Shown here one piece after another: positions 27,762-36,575 of a stretch of DNA of 64,000 nt (position 1 is its first letter; each line of letters opens with the position of its first letter). A program made the translations under genes and the position numbers. Source of the stretch: Pseudomonas sp. (GTDB lineage Bacteria > Pseudomonadota > Gammaproteobacteria > Pseudomonadales > Pseudomonadaceae). The DNA lies in assembly GCF_030698175.1 (NCBI RefSeq), contig NZ_JAUYNT010000015.1, forward strand, positions 1 through 64,000, in the 5' to 3' direction. Below the pieces are notes generated by a model. It saw nothing but the letters and a program-made list of their open reading frames with translations. It ran no database searches and was not told the origin of the DNA.

Positions 27762-28838
27762 CTAGTTACGTTGACGCTTTGGCAGCACATCGTTGAGCTT
27801 GTGGTGCATGCTGCGCAGGGCTTTTTCGGTAGCAGCCCAGTCGATGCAGGCGTCGGTAATGGACACGCCATACTGCAGATCAGCCAGGTCTTTAGGGATC
27901 GACTGACTGCCCCAGCCGAGATGACTCTCGACCATTAGGCCGATGATCGACTGATTGCCTTCCAGAATCTGATTGGCGACGTTGTCCATCACCAGCGGCT
28001 GTAGGGCCGGGTCTTTGTTGGAGTTGGCGTGGCTGCAGTCGACCATGATGTTGGGACGAATGGCGGCTTTATTCAGCTCTTGCTCGCAGATAGCGACGCT
28101 AACCGAGTCATAGTTGGGCTTGCCGTTGCCACCGCGCAGCACTACGTGGCCGTAAGCGTTGCCTTTGGTGGTGACGATGGAGACGCCACCTTCCTGATTG
28201 ATGCCGAGGAAGCGGTGCGGGCTGGAAACCGATTGCAGGGCGTTGATGGCCACGGTTAAGCCGCCATCGGTGCCATTTTTGAAGCCGACTGCCGAAGACA
28301 ACCCTGAGGCCATCTCGCGGTGAGTCTGGGACTCGGTGGTGCGTGCGCCAATCGCCGACCAACTGATCAGGTCTTGTAGGTATTGCGGGGAAATCGGGTC
28401 AAGCGCTTCGGTGGCGGTTGGCAGGCCCATTTCGGCCAGGTCGCGCAGCAAGGTGCGGCCAATGTGCAAACCGTCTTGAATCTTGAAGGAGTCGTCCAGG
28501 TACGGATCGTTGATCAGGCCTTTCCAGCCAACCGTGGTGCGCGGTTTCTCAAAATACACCCGCATCACTAAGAACAGGCTGTCGGCAACTTCGGCAGCCA
28601 ACACTTTCAAGCGTTCGGCGTACTCGTGTGCGGCCTTGAGGTCGTGGATCGAGCAGGGGCCGACCACCACGAACAGGCGATGGTCTTTGCCGTCGAGAAT
28701 ATTGCGGATGACCTCACGACCATGGGCCACGGTGTGCAGGGCGGCATCGGTGAGCGGGATTTCGCGCTTGAGTTGCTCCGGGGTAATCAGGGTTTCGTTG
28801 GAGGCAACGTTGAGGTCGTTGATTGGTAAATCAGCCAT
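27762..28838 (-). CDS. 3-deoxy-7-phosphoheptulonate (DAHP) synthase, class I
   Basis: The enzyme condenses phosphoenolpyruvate and erythrose 4-phosphate in the first step of aromatic amino acid synthesis. The 358-residue class I AroF/G/H-type protein has the conserved VVGPCSIHD (about 58-66), MRVYFEKPRTTVGWKG (about 92-107), IGARTTESQTHREMASGLS and a metal-binding DCSHANS near 265. Which feedback type it is (Phe, Tyr or Trp) cannot be read reliably from sequence by eye. The start at 28838 gives the family N-terminus MADLPINDLN; an ATG at 28853 is in frame. No leader peptide or attenuator was seen upstream (28854-29065). Confidence 0.95.
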   Translation of the reverse strand: MADLPINDLNVASNETLITPEQLKREIPLTDAALHTVAHGREVIRNILDGKDHRLFVVVGPCSIHDLKAAHEYAERLKVLAAEVADSLFLVMRVYFEKPRTTVGWKGLINDPYLDDSFKIQDGLHIGRTLLRDLAEMGLPTATEALDPISPQYLQDLISWSAIGARTTESQTHREMASGLSSAVGFKNGTDGGLTVAINALQSVSSPHRFLGINQEGGVSIVTTKGNAYGHVVLRGGNGKPNYDSVSVAICEQELNKAAIRPNIMVDCSHANSNKDPALQPLVMDNVANQILEGNQSIIGLMVESHLGWGSQSIPKDLADLQYGVSITDACIDWAATEKALRSMHHKLNDVLPKRQRN

Positions 28839-29065
28839 CGTGCTTTTCATCAATTCAGAGTCGTCAGGTCACGGGTGCCGGCCGCCGGTAATCCCCGGGG
28901 GCGGTGCACGGCAAGATGGGCGCGGTGGGGAGGCCCAACCTTAGCGCGTTACCCCTTGGCTAGACAATGGGTAGCTAAGGCTTAAGTGCCAGTGGAAGCT
29001 GCTAATGGCTGCGAGTCAGAGCCGCGCGGCTTGGTTGCCGGTGATCGCTGCCTGCTCTGGGTGTG

Positions 29066-29485
29066 TTAGGCCAAGCTGGCGCTGGAGAACTCTGCGGCAT
29101 GTTGGGCAATCCACTCGCCCGCCACCGCTTCAACGGCTAAGGGTTTACCCAGTTCAAGTTCGCGCTGGTGCCGGTAATGCTCGATTTGGCAGACCTGTTC
29201 GACCATGCGGGCGCGAAACAAGGTGTCCTCATCAATAAATGAAATACCGACCAGATAATCCTCCGGCAGTTTATGGCACCAGGCAATCACGCCAGGATAG
29301 CGCGCTTGATCGCCTAATAAAGGAATCCGCATTTCCACCGCAGTGCCGCGCCGAAAGCTGCGCGAGGAGTTGCACGCAACCCCGCCGAGGCTGATATCGT
29401 GCAGGCGCTGCTTGGGCGGGCTGGTTTGTTTGCGCACGACCAGTTCAACTGGCATATCGCTTGGATGACGCAAGAAACGACGCAT
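29066..29485 (-). CDS. PilZ-domain protein (c-di-GMP receptor candidate)
   Basis: A 139-residue single PilZ-domain protein with both binding motifs: RxxxR at the start (R2-x-x-x-R6 in RRFLR) and DxSxxG (DISLGG, about 33-38), followed by a beta barrel. It should bind cyclic di-GMP. Its ATG (29483-29485, minus strand) shares bases with the ATG of the divergent thioredoxin-like gene (29484-29486, plus strand), so each gene's promoter would have to lie inside the other gene or one of the starts is misplaced. Confidence 0.86.
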   Translation of the reverse strand: MRRFLRHPSDMPVELVVRKQTSPPKQRLHDISLGGVACNSSRSFRRGTAVEMRIPLLGDQARYPGVIAWCHKLPEDYLVGISFIDEDTLFRARMVEQVCQIEHYRHQRELELGKPLAVEAVAGEWIAQHAAEFSSASLA

Positions 29486-29870
29486 GACTACCGACTCCAA
29501 ATGCCATCAGACTGACATCATTGTGCTGAGTATAGCGACCGAACTGCAATTGACCGACTTTGATGCTGATCGTCAATTGCTCGATTTGTCCGGGACCTCG
29601 TTGCTAATATTTACCAGCATAGGTTGTGCCAGTTGTCGCTGGGCGCGCCGTGAAATTCCCAGTTTTGCCCTACCTGTCGCGCGTCTGTGCTGGATTGATG
29701 CTGGCGACAATGGTGGTTTGGTGCAGCGCTACGAAGTGCGGCAGTTGCCGGCATTGTTTGTGGTCGCTGATAGTCAATATTTCGGCCGCATTGCGCCAAT
29801 CTTGAGCGGCCCAGAACTGTTCAATGCACTGCAGCAGGCCTTAACACGCATCCCAGAGGAGCTTCCTTAG
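29484..29870 (+). CDS. Thioredoxin-like protein
   Basis: A 128-residue thioredoxin-fold protein with CASCRW (CxxC-like active site, about 50-55) and a cis-proline segment QLPALFVVADS (about 88-98). The missing signal peptide suggests a cytoplasmic thiol-disulfide or reductase role. The start ATG overlaps that of PilZ on the opposite strand, and no strong ribosome site was seen, so a downstream start cannot be excluded. It sits directly before panE (stop TAG adjacent to the panE ATG). Confidence 0.82.
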   Translation: MTTDSKCHQTDIIVLSIATELQLTDFDADRQLLDLSGTSLLIFTSIGCASCRWARREIPSFALPVARLCWIDAGDNGGLVQRYEVRQLPALFVVADSQYFGRIAPILSGPELFNALQQALTRIPEELP

Positions 29871-30839
29871 ATGTCAAATTTACAGCGGCCGCGGATCGGG
29901 ATCATCGGTACCGGCGCAATTGGCGGTTTTTATGGCGTAATGTTGGCGCGCGCAGGCTTTGACGTGCATTTTTTGCTGCGCAGTGAGTTTGCTGCTGTGA
30001 GTGCCCAGGGCTTACAGGTCAATAGTGCGGTACACGGTGAGTTGCGCGTGCAGCCGGCGCAGATTTATCGCGATGTGGCGGACATGCCGCCGTGCGATTG
30101 GTTGTTGGTCGGCGCCAAAACCACCAGCAATGCCGAGCTGGCGCCGCTGATTAGTCAGGTGGCCGCGCCGGGAGCCAAGGTGCTGCTGCTGCAAAATGGC
30201 TTGGCAGTTGAGGATGGGTTACGTCCGCTACTGCCGCAGGCGCTGCATTTGCTCGGCGGCCTGTGTTTTATCTGCGCCCATCGCAGCGCGCCAGGGGTGG
30301 TCGAGCACCAGTCGCTGGGTGCTGTAAATCTGGGTTATCACTCCGGGCCCGCAGCTGATCAAGCGGCGCGCCTGGCGATAGTCGAGGAGGGCGTGGCGTT
30401 GTTCCGCGCCGCCGGACTGGACTCCACGGCCATGCCCAATCTTGAGTTGGCACGTTGGCAGAAGCTGGTGTGGAATGTGCCTTATAACGGTTTGTCGGTA
30501 TTGCTCAATGCCAGCACCAGCGCGTTAATGGCCAACGCCGACAGTCGCGCACTGATCCAGGCCATCATGCAGGAAGTGCTGCAAGGGGCGGCGGCCTGTG
30601 GTCATGCGCTGCCGCCTGGATATGCCGATAAGCTGTTGGCCACCACCGAACGCATGCCTGACTACTGGCCCAGCATGTATCACGACGCCCAGTTTCGCCG
30701 TCCGCTGGAACTGGCCGCCATTTATGCCGCGCCCTTAGCGGCTGCGGCGTTAGCCGGTTGCGCGCTGCCGCGTATCGAAGCCTTGCATCAGGCCTTGGCT
30801 TTTATCGATAGCCGCAACCAGCAATTGGGCACTTTATGA
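29871..30839 (+). CDS. panE: 2-dehydropantoate 2-reductase
   Basis: This NADPH-dependent enzyme reduces ketopantoate to pantoate for coenzyme A synthesis. The 322-residue protein has a Rossmann GTGAIGGFYG (about 13-22), the KTTS motif VGAKTTSN (about 81-88), the catalytic-lysine segment WQKLVWNVPYNGLS (about 198-211) and a C-terminal KPSM-type dimer domain (DYWPSMYHDAQFRRPLE). GAGGAG precedes the ATG. Its stop overlaps the start of the nucleotidase gene (ATGA). Confidence 0.88.
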   Translation: MSNLQRPRIGIIGTGAIGGFYGVMLARAGFDVHFLLRSEFAAVSAQGLQVNSAVHGELRVQPAQIYRDVADMPPCDWLLVGAKTTSNAELAPLISQVAAPGAKVLLLQNGLAVEDGLRPLLPQALHLLGGLCFICAHRSAPGVVEHQSLGAVNLGYHSGPAADQAARLAIVEEGVALFRAAGLDSTAMPNLELARWQKLVWNVPYNGLSVLLNASTSALMANADSRALIQAIMQEVLQGAAACGHALPPGYADKLLATTERMPDYWPSMYHDAQFRRPLELAAIYAAPLAAAALAGCALPRIEALHQALAFIDSRNQQLGTL

Positions 30840-31744
30840 GTAACGGCTTGGGTGACAAGTTGGTCTTGGCGATTTCATCGCGGGCGCTGTTTGACCTGAC
30901 GGAAAGCCACCAGATTTATGAGCGCGAAGGGGTCGAGGCTTATCGCCAGTATCAGATCGAGCATGAAGAAGAGATTCTGCAGCCCGGCGATGCCTTCCCA
31001 TTAGTGGAGAAGCTGCTCAACCTCAACAACGCGCTGGGTTCGCCGCGGGTCGAGGTTATTTTGATCTCGCGTAACAGTGCCGACACCGGTTTGCGGGCGT
31101 TTAACTCGATCCAGCATTACAACCTGGGCATCTCGCGCGCCGCTTTTGTTGGTGGCCGCAGTCCCGATCCCTATCTGGCCGCTTTTGGTTGTCATCTGTT
31201 TCTCTCAACCCATGCCGACGACGTGCGCAGTGCACTGCGCGCCGGCTTTGGTGCGGCCAGTATTTTGTCCGGTGGCGCGCAACGGGCGGATAGCAACGAG
31301 CTGCGCATCGCTTTTGACGGCGATGCGGTGCTGTTTTCTGACGACTCCGAGCGGGTCTATCAACAAGGCGGTCTGGCCGCGTTTCAAGCCCATGAGCAGC
31401 AAGCGGCGCGCGACCCGCTGGGCGGTGGACCGTTTAAGCCTTTTTTGGCCGCGCTAAACCGTTTGCAAAAAGAGTTTCCCGAAGACGCCTGCCCCATTCG
31501 CACGGCGTTGGTGACCGCGCGTTCGGCGCCGGCCCATGAGCGGGTGATCCGCACATTGCGCGAGTGGGATATCCGTCTGGATGAGTCGTTCTTTCTCGGC
31601 GGGCTGGAGAAGTCAGCCATTTTGGAAACCTTTGGCGCCGATATGTTTTTCGACGACCAAGCCAGTCACTGCGAAAAAGCCAGTGGGGTGGTGGCCATCG
31701 GTCACGTGCTGCATGGCGTCAGTAACGAGCCGCAAAAATCCTAG
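30836..31744 (+). CDS. 5'-nucleotidase (cytosolic 5'-nucleotidase I-like)
   Basis: A 302-residue protein matching the bacterial 5'-nucleotidase (PF06189-like) family, with an N-terminal LVLAISSRALFDL, a central ISRNSADTGLRAFNSI, FVGGRSPDPYLAAF, a LFLSTHADDV segment and a HAD-like AFDGDAVLFSDDSERV (about 156-172) that supplies metal-binding aspartates. It dephosphorylates nucleoside monophosphates. It is translationally coupled to panE through ATGA. Confidence 0.86.
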   Translation: MSNGLGDKLVLAISSRALFDLTESHQIYEREGVEAYRQYQIEHEEEILQPGDAFPLVEKLLNLNNALGSPRVEVILISRNSADTGLRAFNSIQHYNLGISRAAFVGGRSPDPYLAAFGCHLFLSTHADDVRSALRAGFGAASILSGGAQRADSNELRIAFDGDAVLFSDDSERVYQQGGLAAFQAHEQQAARDPLGGGPFKPFLAALNRLQKEFPEDACPIRTALVTARSAPAHERVIRTLREWDIRLDESFFLGGLEKSAILETFGADMFFDDQASHCEKASGVVAIGHVLHGVSNEPQKS

Positions 31745-31814
31745 AAAATCGCTTTCGCTGCCGCGCTGCTACGCTCTAGCTAGAACCTTTGGCCAGTAGT
31801 AGATGAGGTTACCG

Positions 31815-32315
31815 ATGATTCGCACAATTCTTTACGCAACCGATCTAGGGCTGTATGCACCCTATGTGCTGCAGCACGCCTTGGCCCTGACCCGTTCCTT
31901 TAACGCCGAGCTGCATGTGGTGCATGCGGTTGAACCCATGGGGCTGTTTGCCGACTCGGTGCTGCAAACCTATTTAGATGAGAGCACGCTGAAAGAAATG
32001 CGTACTAAAGGCCTCAATGCAGTTATGGGTAGCATCGAGCAGCGCGTACTTGAAGGCTTTAACGATGAAATGGGCGAGGCGCCGCATGACATGCAGCTGA
32101 TTAAGGAGGTGCGCGTGCTGCAGGGCGATCCGCCGCAGGTGATTCTGACTGAGGCGCAGAGGGTCTCGGCCGACTTGTTGGTAATTGGCAGTCACAGCCA
32201 TGGCACCACCTGGGATACCCCGCTGGGGCGCACCGCACAGCGCTTGGTGCAGTTGTCCGAAGCCCCGGTGTATCTGGTGCCGATGCTGCAGCATCGCGGT
32301 CGCGGGGAGCTTTAG
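31815..32315 (+). CDS. Universal stress protein (UspA family)
   Basis: A 166-residue single-domain Usp protein, starting IRTILYATDLG, with a C-terminal ATP-binding loop LVIGSHSHGTTWDTPLGRTAQRLVQ (GxxGx9GS/T-like) near 128-150. ATG 31815 follows GAGG and is preferred over 31803. In conserved Pseudomonas order it lies just before cysB. Confidence 0.9.
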   Translation: MIRTILYATDLGLYAPYVLQHALALTRSFNAELHVVHAVEPMGLFADSVLQTYLDESTLKEMRTKGLNAVMGSIEQRVLEGFNDEMGEAPHDMQLIKEVRVLQGDPPQVILTEAQRVSADLLVIGSHSHGTTWDTPLGRTAQRLVQLSEAPVYLVPMLQHRGRGEL

Positions 32316-32363
32316 ACCAGCGGTAGGCGCCCTTAAGATAAATCGTCTATTTTTAATCTTCAG

Positions 32364-32387
32364 ACCGTACATATGGTTATATACGGT
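32364..32387. promoter_or_regulatory. AT-rich inverted repeat upstream of cysB
   Basis: ACCGTA (32364-32369) and TACGGT (32382-32387) are exact inverted repeats around a 12-base AT-rich centre (CATATGGTTATA), 40 bases before the cysB start codon. A LysR-type regulator such as CysB often represses its own promoter at sites like this. The function is inferred. Confidence 0.45.
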
Positions 32388-32417
32388 GGCCGGGCTTGCG
32401 GCATATATCTGTATTGA

Positions 32418-33401
<984 letters not shown>

Positions 33402-33414
33402 GTCTTAGCGCACT

Positions 33415-33456
33415 AAAAAGCCCGACTGCAGAGACAATCTGCAGCCGGGCTTTTTT
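33415..33456. terminator. Bidirectional terminator between cysB and cysH
   Basis: AAAAAGCCCGACTGCAGA and TCTGCAGCCGGGCTTTTTT form an almost perfect 17-bp hairpin with T/A-runs on both sides, suited to stop both convergent genes. Confidence 0.93.
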
Positions 33457-33472
33457 ATTTCAGCGGTTAGCT

Positions 33473-34207
33473 TTAGCTTTTTGCAATCAAATTGCCGGCA
33501 TGCAAGCCGCACTCTTTTTGCGTGGCTTCTTCCCACCACCAGCGGCCTTCGCGCTCGTGCTGATTGGGCAGTACCGGGCGAGTGCAAGGCTCGCAGCCGA
33601 TGCTGATAAAACCGCGCTCATGCAGGCTGTTGTAAGGCAGTTCCAACATGCGGATATAGCCCCAGACTTCCTCGCTGGTCATATTCGCCAGGGGGTTGAA
33701 TTTGTACAGCGGCTTATCGGCGGTTGAGAAGGCTGCGTCAATTTCCAATACCGCCACTTGGCTGCGGGTACCGGGGCTCTGGTCGCGGCGCTGGCCGCTG
33801 GCCCAGGCCCGTGCTGTGCTGAGTTTGCGCCGCAACGGGGCGATTTTGCGCACACCACAGCACTCGCCGTGGCCGTCTTTGTAGAAACTGAACAGGCCCT
33901 TTTCCTTGACCAGCGCCTCGACTGCGGCTGCGTCCGGGCTGAGCAGTTCGATGCTGATGCCGTAGTGTTCGCGCACCTGCTCGATAAAGCGGTAGGTTTC
34001 CGGGTGCAGGCGGCCGGTGTCGAGGCTGAAGACTTTAACGTTCTTGTTCAGCTTCCAGGCCATGTCGACCAGTACCACGTCTTCGGCGCCGCTGAAGGAG
34101 ATCCACAGCTCATCGCCAAAATGCTCGAAGGCCAGCTTGAGGATGTCTTGTGGGGATTTGCTGGCGTAAGTCGCGGCCTGTTCGGCAACGTCAAAAGGCG
34201 GGTTCAT
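33473..34207 (-). CDS. cysH: Adenylyl-sulfate (APS) reductase, thioredoxin-dependent
   Basis: The enzyme reduces adenylyl sulfate to sulfite. The 244-residue protein carries the four iron-sulfur cysteines of the APS-type enzyme, CC at 116-117 and CxxC at 205 and 208 (GCEPC), and the catalytic cysteine C233 in the C-terminal ECGLH. The P-loop-like [10 protein letters not shown] binds the nucleotide. These residues distinguish it from the PAPS-specific E. coli enzyme. The start at 34207 follows an AGGAAA site; the frame continues upstream to 34378 without a better start. Confidence 0.94.
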   Translation of the reverse strand: MNPPFDVAEQAATYASKSPQDILKLAFEHFGDELWISFSGAEDVVLVDMAWKLNKNVKVFSLDTGRLHPETYRFIEQVREHYGISIELLSPDAAAVEALVKEKGLFSFYKDGHGECCGVRKIAPLRRKLSTARAWASGQRRDQSPGTRSQVAVLEIDAAFSTADKPLYKFNPLANMTSEEVWGYIRMLELPYNSLHERGFISIGCEPCTRPVLPNQHEREGRWWWEEATQKECGLHAGNLIAKS

Positions 34208-34392
34208 CAGGCGGTTTCCTCGTTCTAATTGGCGCTGAGCGCTCTGTAGGGCGATGGTAGCAAAAACTGAATATGCGTCTAAATAACAAAGGCCTACGCA
34301 AAGCTTTGTTTTGGGTATAAGGCCTGCGTTGCACCCCGGCTGGCGAGCGGCTAAAGTGCCGCCTAATTTTATCGCCAACGAGGAAATAGCCC

Positions 34393-35010
34393 GTGGAAAT
34401 TGCCTGTCTCGACCTAGAAGGCGTGTTGGTTCCAGAAATCTGGATTGCCTTCGCGGAAAAAACCGGCATAGAGTCGCTGAAAGCGACCACTCGGGATATT
34501 CCCGATTACGACGTGCTGATGCAGCAGCGTTTGCGCATTCTCGATGAGCACGGCTTGAAGTTGGCGGACATTCAAGAGGTGATCGCCACCCTGAAGCCGC
34601 TGGACGGCGCGGTGGAGTTTGTCGACTGGTTGCGTGAGCGCTTTCAGGTGGTGATTCTGTCCGACACCTTCTACGAATTCTCCCAGCCGTTGATGCGCCA
34701 GTTGGGTTTCCCGGCCTTGCTGTGCCACAAGCTGATCACCGATGAGACCGATCGAGTGATCGGCTATCAGTTGCGCCAGAAGGACCCTAAGCGTCAGTCG
34801 GTGCTGGCCTTCAAGAGTCTCTACTACCGGGTGATTGCTGCCGGCGACTCGTATAACGACACCACCATGCTGTCCGAGGCGCATGCCGGGATCTTGTTTC
34901 ACGCCCCGGAAAACGTGATTCGCGAGTTTCCGCAGTTCCCCGCGGTGCACAGCTTCGCCGACCTGAAACTTGAGTTTCTCAAAGCCTCTGTGCGTGATCT
35001 GAGCCTTTAA
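34393..35010 (+). CDS. thrH: Phosphoserine phosphatase / homoserine phosphotransferase ThrH
   Basis: A 205-residue HAD-family enzyme with motif [10 protein letters not shown] (D7, E9), motif [11 protein letters not shown] and motif [14 protein letters not shown]. ThrH of Pseudomonas acts as phosphoserine phosphatase and can transfer phosphate from phosphoserine to homoserine. The start is a GTG at 34393 preceded by GAGGAAA. It is followed by a short terminator. Confidence 0.94.
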   Translation: MEIACLDLEGVLVPEIWIAFAEKTGIESLKATTRDIPDYDVLMQQRLRILDEHGLKLADIQEVIATLKPLDGAVEFVDWLRERFQVVILSDTFYEFSQPLMRQLGFPALLCHKLITDETDRVIGYQLRQKDPKRQSVLAFKSLYYRVIAAGDSYNDTTMLSEAHAGILFHAPENVIREFPQFPAVHSFADLKLEFLKASVRDLSL

Positions 35011-35032
35011 GCTCAATCTGCTGCAAACAAGG

Positions 35033-35056
35033 CCCGCTTTTGCGGGTTTTGTTGTT
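35033..35056 (+). terminator. Terminator of thrH
   Basis: A CCCGC-TTTT-GCGGG hairpin followed by TTTTGTTGTTTT, 23 bases past the thrH stop codon. Confidence 0.8.
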
Positions 35057-35070
35057 TTGGCGGCGCGAAA

Positions 35071-36414
35071 CTAAAGCTTCTCCAGGGTTTCCAGCAGGAT
35101 CGCGACCTTGGTGATCGACTCGGCATATTCGGCCTGCCAGTTGGAGTCGGCGACTATGCCGCCGCCGCCCCAGCAACTGATTTGCCCGTCCTTGACCAGC
35201 AAACTGCGAATGGCGATGGAGCTGTCCATCTCGCCGCGTACGTCCAGGTACAGCAACGAGCCGCAATAGAGCGCGCGGCGGGTCGGTTCCAGTTCGTCGA
35301 TGATTTGCATGGCGCGAATTTTCGGGGCGCCGGTGATCGAACCGCCGGGGAAGCTGCCATTGATCAGATCGAACGCGTCGCGGCCGGCGTCCAGTTGGCC
35401 GGTGACGCTGCTGACCAGGTGATGCACGTTGGGGTAGCTTTCCAGGGCAAAGAGCTCCGGTACGCGCACGCTGCCGATGCTGCAGTTGCGGCTCAAGTCA
35501 TTGCGCAACAGGTCGACGATCATCAGGTTTTCGGCGCGATCTTTGGCGCTGCTCAATAGCTCACTGGCCATGGCCGCATCCTCCAGCGGATCACTCTTGC
35601 GCGGCCGCGTGCCCTTGATTGGGCGGGTCTCGACCTGGCCCTGGCTCAGGCGCAAAAACCGCTCCGGCGACAGGCTGAGGATGGCCGCTTCATGGCCCAG
35701 CCGCAGGTAACCGGCAAAGGGCGTCGGGCAGGCCGCCCGCAAGGCGCAATAGGCCACCCAGGGATCACCTTGGCAGGTGGCGCGAAAGCGCTGGGCAAAG
35801 TTCACCTGATAACAGTCGCCGGCGAGAATATAGGCCTGAATGCGCTCGATGGCGTGCTGGTACTGCTGAACATCGATGTCGGCGCTGAATCTGCCGTGCA
35901 GCACAAAGGCTGCATTGGAGCTGGGCGCCGGCTGGTTGAACAGTTGCTGCAGGCGCAGTCGTTCAGCGGCGGCCAGCGTGGGGTGAAATACCAGCTGGCT
36001 GGTTTGCAGTTGGTGATCGCTGATCAGCGCCCAGGCGTACAGGCCAAACTGCGCATCGGCGAGGGCCAGATCATCCACCGAGTGGCTGGGCAGCTGCTCG
36101 ATCCGTCGCCCGAAGTCATAACCCAGGTAACCCAGCAAACCGCCGACAAAAGGCAGCGGGCACTCGCTGGGCGCTTGGGCGAGCCCGAGGCTCGTCAGGC
36201 TTTGCCGCAGCCGCTGCAAAAAATCGTTGGCTGATTCGTCATGGGTCGCTGCCAACTCTGCCAATGGCCAGGCGCTAAAAATGTCGTAGCGTGCTCGAGT
36301 GGCCACTGGTCTGCCAGCATCGAGCAGCACCGCCCCCGGCGCATGCTGGATACGCGCAAAGTATTCGGCGGGGTCTGGGCAGTAGGGCAGTGGGTGTACA
36401 GAGCAAGTAGGCAT
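35071..36414 (-). CDS. pabB: Aminodeoxychorismate synthase component I
   Basis: PabB converts chorismate to aminodeoxychorismate on the way to folate. The 447-residue protein is a chorismate-utilising enzyme with PIKGTRPRKSDPLEDA (the PIKGT motif, lysine nucleophile in PabB), the ELLSSAKDRAENLMIVDLLRNDLSR block and a GSITGAPKIRAMQIIDELEP ending. It is a stand-alone component I; PabA and PabC are elsewhere. It is divergent from the regulator gene at 36576. Confidence 0.93.
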   Translation of the reverse strand: MPTCSVHPLPYCPDPAEYFARIQHAPGAVLLDAGRPVATRARYDIFSAWPLAELAATHDESANDFLQRLRQSLTSLGLAQAPSECPLPFVGGLLGYLGYDFGRRIEQLPSHSVDDLALADAQFGLYAWALISDHQLQTSQLVFHPTLAAAERLRLQQLFNQPAPSSNAAFVLHGRFSADIDVQQYQHAIERIQAYILAGDCYQVNFAQRFRATCQGDPWVAYCALRAACPTPFAGYLRLGHEAAILSLSPERFLRLSQGQVETRPIKGTRPRKSDPLEDAAMASELLSSAKDRAENLMIVDLLRNDLSRNCSIGSVRVPELFALESYPNVHHLVSSVTGQLDAGRDAFDLINGSFPGGSITGAPKIRAMQIIDELEPTRRALYCGSLLYLDVRGEMDSSIAIRSLLVKDGQISCWGGGGIVADSNWQAEYAESITKVAILLETLEKL

Positions 36415-36575
36415 ACAGGTTGATCAGGTGAGGAGCGCTGATTGTAGTGCGCCGCAACGCTTCATCCTAGAGCTGTCGCGCGTGTTTACTTGGAGGGCCG
36501 GCTCTGATTAGTATGCATTCATCCCCAGAGGCTAACGCCTCATACAACAATCATAATTAACAAGGGATTCTGGCC

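Noticed and set aside
28854..29065. Leader peptide or attenuator before the DAHP synthase gene
   Set aside because: No short frame rich in Phe, Tyr or Trp and no paired hairpin/T-run was seen.
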